From Planctomycetota bacterium (GTDB lineage: Bacteria; Planctomycetota; PUPC01; DSUN01): DNA of 18,713 bases. Shown one piece after another: positions 14,516 to 18,713 of this stretch (its first letter is position 1; each line of letters starts with the position of its first letter). Under the pieces are notes generated by a model. It did no database searches and was not told the origin of the DNA. It saw only the letters and a list, made by a program, of their open reading frames with translations. A program made the position numbers and the translations under genes. The stretch lies in contig VGYW01000133.1 in NCBI GenBank assembly GCA_016872875.1, forward strand, positions 1 to 18,713. The letters are read 5' to 3'.

Positions 14516-16297
14516 GTGGGCATAATCCATGAGCTGCCCGAGCTGGTGGCGAACAAGATCGCCGCGGGCGAGGTGATCGAGCGCCCGGCCTCCGTGGTCA
14601 AGGAGCTGGTCGAGAACTCCATCGACGCCGGGGCGACCCGCGTGGAAATCCAGCTCGAAGAGGGCGGCAAGAAGCTGGTGCGCGCGACCGACGACGGGGC
14701 GGGGATGGACGCAGCCGACGCAGTGATGTGCTTCCGCCGCCACGCGACGAGCAAGCTGAAGACCTCGCGCGACCTGTTCTTCATCACGACGCTGGGCTTC
14801 CGCGGCGAGGCACTCCCCAGCATCGGCGCAGTGGCAAGGGTCCGAATGGCCACGCGCCAGCCCGGCGCCCCGTCGGGCACCGAGGTGGAGGTCATCGGCG
14901 GCAAGATGGGCGAGCCCAAGGCCGCCGGCGCGCCCCAGGGCACCACGGTGGAGGTCCGCAACCTCTTCTTCAACACCCCCGCGCGCCAGAAGTTCCTCCG
15001 CTCGCCACGCACAGAGCTCGGCCACGTGATGGACATGGTCACACGCATCGCGCTCCCGCACGAGAGCATCCACTTTGTGGTTTCGAATGACGGAAAGACG
15101 CTGCTGAACGCGCCGCCCGCGCCGGGCGCGGGGCTTGCGGGGCGCCGCGCGCGCATCGCGGCCTTCGTGGGCGCCGAGCTCGCGGGCGCGCTCCTGCCGG
15201 TCACCGGCGGCGACGGGCCGCTGGCGGTCGAGGGCCTCATCGCTCCCCCAGACCTCGCCCGCAGCTCCACCGCCATGCAATTCATCTTCCTCAACCGCCG
15301 CTACGTGCGCGACAAGGCGCTCTCCAGCGCCATACGCCAGGCCTACGAGGGGCTCCTCGCCCGCGGCCGCTTCCCCGCGCTCTTCCTCTTCCTCCAGATG
15401 GACCCGCGCGAGGCCGACTTCAACGTCCACCCGACCAAGATCGAGGTGCGGTTCCGCCAGGGGCGGCGCGTCTTCGCCGCAGTCCTCGGCGCCCTGCGTT
15501 CCGCCCTCGCCAAGGCCGACCTCGCCCCCGCCCTCCGCCCATCCGAACCAGTCCCCACCTCCTGGGACGACGCCCGCCGCTCTTCTCCTCTCACGCATCA
15601 CGCATCACGCATCACGCCTCTCTCCTTCTCCGAACCCCCGGAACATCTCGAAGACGCCCGCACCCAGCCCCGCACCCTCCCCGCCCAGGCCGACCCGTTC
15701 GCCGCGGCCGGCGCGCGCCCGTCCTTCTTCCAGATTCACGACACCTACATCGTGGAGGAGACGCCAGAGGGCTTCCGCGTGACCGACCAGCACGCGCTCC
15801 ACGAGCGCGTGCTCTACGAAGAGCTGCTCTCGCGGGCGGCGGGGGCGGGGGTGGAGTCGCAGCGCCTGCTCATGCCCGAGGTCGTGCCCCTCAACCCCGC
15901 CGAGGCCGCGCTCGCCGCCGCCGCCGTCGAGCCGCTCCGCGCGCTCGGCCTCGAAGCCGAGGAGTTCGGAGCGAACGCCCTGGCCGTCCACGCCATCCCG
16001 CGCCTCGCGCGCGACGCGGACGCCGCAGGCCTGGTCCACGGCCTCCTCGCCGAGCTGGCCGACCGGGGCGATGCCGAAGGGCCGCCTGGCATCGAGGGCC
16101 AGCGCCAACGCCTCGCGCGCGCCCTGGCGTGCAAGGCCGCCGTGAAGGCCGGCGACCGCCTCCGCGAGAGCGAGATCGAGGCACTCCTGGCCCGCCGCGC
16201 CGCCCTCGGCACGAAGGCCGAAACCTGCCCCCACGGCCGCCCCACCTCGCTCGTCTTCTCACTCCCCGACATGGAGCGTCAGTTCAAACGCAAGTGA
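14516..16297 (+). CDS. mutL: DNA mismatch repair protein MutL (endonuclease type)
   Basis: The 593-residue product starts at GTG 14516, five bases after GAGGTG. The N-terminal GHKL ATPase carries IAAGEVIERPASVVKELVENS (catalytic Glu30), DDGAGM (59-64), and GFRGEA (94-99). A transducer domain follows, with FNVHPTKIEVRF. A Pro/Ser-rich linker (about 335-415) leads to the MutL C-terminal dimerisation domain. That domain has the nuclease motif DQHALHERVLYE (424-435), ACKAAVKAGD (starting Ala538), CPHGRP (571-576) and a terminal basic QFKRK tail. These are the signatures of Mn/Zn-dependent nicking MutLs found in bacteria without MutH, where MutS-activated MutL nicks the nascent strand. The linker contains a 7-bp tandem repeat (15591-15617). 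No mutS is in the window. The next gene begins 16 bp downstream and is probably cotranscribed. Confidence 0.97.
   Translation: MGIIHELPELVANKIAAGEVIERPASVVKELVENSIDAGATRVEIQLEEGGKKLVRATDDGAGMDAADAVMCFRRHATSKLKTSRDLFFITTLGFRGEALPSIGAVARVRMATRQPGAPSGTEVEVIGGKMGEPKAAGAPQGTTVEVRNLFFNTPARQKFLRSPRTELGHVMDMVTRIALPHESIHFVVSNDGKTLLNAPPAPGAGLAGRRARIAAFVGAELAGALLPVTGGDGPLAVEGLIAPPDLARSSTAMQFIFLNRRYVRDKALSSAIRQAYEGLLARGRFPALFLFLQMDPREADFNVHPTKIEVRFRQGRRVFAAVLGALRSALAKADLAPALRPSEPVPTSWDDARRSSPLTHHASRITPLSFSEPPEHLEDARTQPRTLPAQADPFAAAGARPSFFQIHDTYIVEETPEGFRVTDQHALHERVLYEELLSRAAGAGVESQRLLMPEVVPLNPAEAALAAAAVEPLRALGLEAEEFGANALAVHAIPRLARDADAAGLVHGLLAELADRGDAEGPPGIEGQRQRLARALACKAAVKAGDRLRESEIEALLARRAALGTKAETCPHGRPTSLVFSLPDMERQFKRK
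15591..15617 (+). repeat. Tandem 7-bp repeat within the mutL linker
   Basis: About 3.5 units of ACGCATC-type repeat, read as THHASRIT in the protein. It lies in the disordered linker between the ATPase and C-terminal domains, where insertions are tolerated. Because the unit is seven bases, gain or loss of one copy would shift the mutL frame. Confidence 0.8.
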
Positions 16298-16300
16298 ACC

Positions 16301-16307
16301 AAAGGAG
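16301..16307 (+). promoter_or_regulatory. Ribosome binding site of the TPR/beta-helix gene
   Basis: AAAGGAG lies six bases before the GTG at 16314, within the 16-bp gap after mutL. It supports the GTG start and translation from the mutL transcript. Confidence 0.75.
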
Positions 16308-16313
16308 ACCCCC

Positions 16314-18503
16314 GTGGGCAAGCTCGCAAAGCGCCTCATCCTGCTCGCCGTCCTCACGGCCATCGGCGTCGCCGCCGGCTTCGGCGTGCACTGGCTCCGG
16401 CCGGCCCGGGAGGACCCTGCGTCCGACGACACGATAGCCAAGGCCCTGGAGGTCCAGCGGCAGGCGGCGCCCGACCTCTTCGCCAAGAAGGGCCTGCCGA
16501 AGGGCGACGTCGTGGGCGCCCTGCGGGTGCTCGGCGAGCTCCGCGAGCTGGCGAAGGACTCGCCCGACGAGGCGGCCGGCCGCCTCCGCGCCTACATCGA
16601 GAAGGCGCCCGACAGCCCCGAGGCCTTCGAGGCACGCCTCATCCTCGCCGCAGTCCTCGCCAGGGGCGGCGACCCGGCCGGCGCACTCAAGCTCCTCGAC
16701 GCCGTCGCCGCCGAGCCCGACGGCGGGCCGCGGGCCACCCGCGCCCGCATCGAGCGCGCCAAGCTCCAGGCCAGGGCCGACCCCGCCGCCGCGCGCAGAG
16801 ACCTCCAGGCCATCCTTGCCAACGACGACTGCCAGCCCCAGCTCCAGAACCAGGCCCGCCTCGAACTCGGCCTCCTCGACACCGCGGCCGGCGATTTCCT
16901 CCAGGCCATCAAGACCCTCACCCCGCTCACCCAGCGCAACTACCCCGAACGGGCCGCCGCCCTCGATGCCATCCGCCAAGCCGTCGCAGGCCACGCCGCC
17001 AACCTCGTCAAGGCCGGCGACCCCGCCGCCCTCATTGCCTGGGCCAAAGACATGATTGACAAGTTCCCCGAGCTCGACGTCATGCGAAGCTCCCTGCGCT
17101 TCCACCAGGCGGCCGCGCTCCGCCAGATGGGGAGCCTGGCCGACGCGCGCCTCCTCGCCGAGCGCCTCCGCCGCGACGACCCCGCCCTCGACGCCGCCTG
17201 CCTCGCCGAACTCAAGCTCATCAACGAGGCCGAGGCCGCTGCGGGCATCCTCCGTGAACCCGCCGCCTTCCTCAAGGCTAAGGCCGAAGGCAAAGAGTCC
17301 CGCACCCACCTTGACGGCGACATCGCTGCCGACGCCGCCTGGACGAAGGCCCAGAGCCCCATCGTCCTCGCAGGCAAAGTCACTGTGAAGCCTGGCGTCA
17401 CCCTCACCATCGAGCCAGCCTGCGTCGTCCAGTTCCTCCTCGGCGCGCGCCTCGTGGTTCAGGGCGCACTCATTGCCAAAGGGACCCAGGACGCCCCGAT
17501 CCGCTTCACCAGCGCCGTCGAGAAGTCCCCCAGCCCCTTCGACGGCGAAGGCATCTTCTTCGCCGACTCCAGCGCCGACGACCGCTGCCTCCTCGAGCAC
17601 TGCACCATCGAGTACCAGCGCGTGGGGGTGGCCTGCGCCGCATCCTCGCCCACCCTGCGCCGCTGCACCCTCGCCCGCAACGGCAACGCCGCCCTCCACG
17701 CCACCGACGGCGCCGAGCCGCGCATCGAAGACCTCTGCCGCTTCGAGGCCAACGACGCCCTCGGCATCCGGGCCGAAGCGTCCACCCTCGACATCCGCCG
17801 CTGCCTCGTCCTCAACAACGGCTCCGACGGCATCCGCCTCGCCGACAAGACAAAGGGCACCATCGAGGCCAACCGCATCGTCGGCAACGCCGGCCACGGC
17901 ATCGCACTCGACAACTTCGCCTCCCCAACCATTCAAGGCAACGAGCTCGCCCGCAACCAGGGCTGCGGCATCCGCCTCAACCGCTTCTCACAGCCCGACA
18001 TCCAGGGCAACATCATCCGCGACAACCGCGCCACAGGCATCCGATGCTCCCTCGACTCCGCCTCCACAATCGCCGGGAACCTCATCGAAGGCAACCGCGA
18101 CCACCCCATCATCCTGGAGAAGAGCGACGGCACGATCAAGGGGAACACCATCGTGCGCAATGGCCCCTACGGCCTCAACTGCAAGCAGAGCGCCTCCCCC
18201 CAGATCGAGGACAACTGGATCGAGGGCAACGGCGGCTGCGGCATCCTCTGCGGCGAGGCCAGCACCCCAGTCATCACCCGGAACGCCATCCTCGGCCAGG
18301 GGAAAGCCATCAGCAACGGAAGCAGCAGCGCCATCCAGGCGAAGGACAACTACTTCGGCGACGCCGACGACGCGAAGATGGCCGAGCTGATCTTCGACAA
18401 GGCGGACGAGCAGACCCTCGGCGAGATCATCTGGCGTCCCCGCCTCGCCGCCCCTCCGCCCCGGCCCCCTCAGCCGGCCCCCGACCTGCCCCCGCCGCCC
18501 TGA
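16314..18503 (+). CDS. Membrane-anchored TPR-like plus right-handed beta-helix protein
   Basis: The 729-residue product starts at GTG 16314 after a strong AAAGGAG. A signal-anchor helix (about 6-28) follows LAKR. Residues about 35-335 are Ala/Leu-rich helical pairs resembling TPR repeats, including AEAPD-like and GDPAGALKLLDAV segments. After LDGDIAADAAW a short beta region leads into a right-handed parallel beta-helix (about 370-690) of PbH1/NosD type. It shows repeating N-x-I-x-x-N-x-x-x-G-I turns such as NRIVGNAGHGI, NELARNQGCGI and NIIRDNRATGI. The C-terminus is Pro-rich (LAAPPPRPPQPAPDLPPPP). Such beta-helices often bind or cleave polysaccharides; no catalytic residues can be assigned. 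It sits 16 bp after mutL, an unusual partner, and probably shares its transcript. Extracytoplasmic location is inferred. Confidence 0.82.
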   Translation: MGKLAKRLILLAVLTAIGVAAGFGVHWLRPAREDPASDDTIAKALEVQRQAAPDLFAKKGLPKGDVVGALRVLGELRELAKDSPDEAAGRLRAYIEKAPDSPEAFEARLILAAVLARGGDPAGALKLLDAVAAEPDGGPRATRARIERAKLQARADPAAARRDLQAILANDDCQPQLQNQARLELGLLDTAAGDFLQAIKTLTPLTQRNYPERAAALDAIRQAVAGHAANLVKAGDPAALIAWAKDMIDKFPELDVMRSSLRFHQAAALRQMGSLADARLLAERLRRDDPALDAACLAELKLINEAEAAAGILREPAAFLKAKAEGKESRTHLDGDIAADAAWTKAQSPIVLAGKVTVKPGVTLTIEPACVVQFLLGARLVVQGALIAKGTQDAPIRFTSAVEKSPSPFDGEGIFFADSSADDRCLLEHCTIEYQRVGVACAASSPTLRRCTLARNGNAALHATDGAEPRIEDLCRFEANDALGIRAEASTLDIRRCLVLNNGSDGIRLADKTKGTIEANRIVGNAGHGIALDNFASPTIQGNELARNQGCGIRLNRFSQPDIQGNIIRDNRATGIRCSLDSASTIAGNLIEGNRDHPIILEKSDGTIKGNTIVRNGPYGLNCKQSASPQIEDNWIEGNGGCGILCGEASTPVITRNAILGQGKAISNGSSSAIQAKDNYFGDADDAKMAELIFDKADEQTLGEIIWRPRLAAPPPRPPQPAPDLPPPP

Positions 18504-18515
18504 GCTAAATAGTCT

Positions 18516-18637
18516 CTGTTGCGGAAAGTCCCGGAGCGGGAGGGCGACGCTCCCGCGGAGCCGCGCTTTGCCCCGGCGCGCGGCTCGGCAGGAGCCTCGC
18601 CCTCTCGTTACGACCGTTGCGCGGCTTTCCGCAACAG
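18516..18637. repeat. 122-bp imperfect palindrome (MITE/REP-like)
   Basis: The terminal arms CTGTTGCGGAAAG (18516-18528) and CTTTCCGCAACAG (18625-18637) are perfect over 13 bp. Inner arms 18541-18566 and 18578-18603 pair at 23 of 26 positions across an 11-base loop. The whole forms one long hairpin starting 12 bp after the stop of the beta-helix gene. It may act as a terminator in RNA, but there is no T-run after it. The arm sequence (GGAGCCTCGCCCT type) resembles dispersed repeats I recall from PVC genomes; this is unverified. Confidence 0.88.
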
Positions 18638-18666
18638 GAACTAACACTACAACGCTAAAAAAGGCC

Positions 18667-18693
18667 TAAAGTTTTCGAGGATTTCCCCGATTA
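18667..18693 (+). promoter_or_regulatory. Sigma-28 (FliA/flagellar) promoter pointing out of the window
   Basis: TAAAGTTT (18667-18674) matches the sigma-28 -35 consensus at all 8 positions. It is followed by exactly 11 bases and CCCGATTA (18686-18693), which matches GCCGATAA at 6 of 8. The surrounding DNA is AT-rich compared with the rest of the window. The transcript would start near 18703 and its gene lies to the right of the window, presumably flagellar or chemotaxis-related. Confidence 0.65.
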
Positions 18694-18713
18694 AGTACTC
18701 CGGGGGGACTGTT

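Noticed and set aside
16284..17936. 550-residue open frame on the minus strand opposite the TPR/beta-helix gene
   Set aside because: Composition is the Gly/Val/Glu-rich pattern of an antisense frame; the plus strand has a strong RBS, signal anchor and beta-helix repeats.

Overview
The window is GC-rich bacterial DNA, probably from a member of the Planctomycetota or a related PVC lineage. That placement is inferred from gene content: a huge secreted-type protein with a planctomycete-style GPGRxxNGNF beta-sandwich module plus transglutaminase-like, PA14 and discoidin domains; an exported ADP-ribosylglycohydrolase-fold protein; a TPR-plus-beta-helix protein; and abundant REP-like hairpins. No rRNA or phylogenetic marker is present to settle it. 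Promoters of ordinary sigma-70 type (TTGACN, 16-18 bp spacer, TAnnnT-like) are readable in front of many genes.

Layout. (1) 1-4190: 3' part of a very large multi-domain protein; its frame is open to the left edge, so the start lies outside. (2) 4191-5690: a mobile-element scar. It holds a 54-bp antisense relic of an IS91-type transposase C-terminus, a nested inverted repeat built of REP-like palindromes, a RAYT (REP-associated tyrosine transposase) whose catalytic Tyr position is His and whose 3' end runs into a tRNA gene, then tRNA-Leu(UAG) on the minus strand. (3) 5860-9149: exported ADP-ribosylglycohydrolase-like protein, convergent with an outer-membrane beta-barrel protein. (4) 9235-10775: a composite four-hairpin repeat, then a stand-alone TrpB2-type tryptophan synthase beta chain (minus, TTG start). 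(5) 10871-12507: a divergently transcribed small membrane-anchored protein, convergent (stop codons overlapping by 4 bp) with a polyprenyl-phosphate-type GT2 glycosyltransferase. (6) 12533-14466: a PurM (AIR synthase) homologue that has lost nearly every signature active-site residue, followed by a two-CBS-domain protein, with simple-sequence inverted repeats before, between and after them. (7) 14516-18503: mutL (endonuclease-type) followed 16 bp later by a TPR/beta-helix envelope protein. (8) 18504-18713: a 122-bp imperfect palindrome and a strong match to a sigma-28 flagellar promoter pointing out of the window.

Most genes look like independent housekeeping or envelope units rather than one pathway. 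The most unusual coding signal is the PurM-like pseudoenzyme next to a CBS (adenosyl-ligand sensor) protein, with a perfect 26-bp hairpin ending just before the CBS ribosome binding site. The other notable signals are the RAYT/REP pair and the outward sigma-28 promoter.
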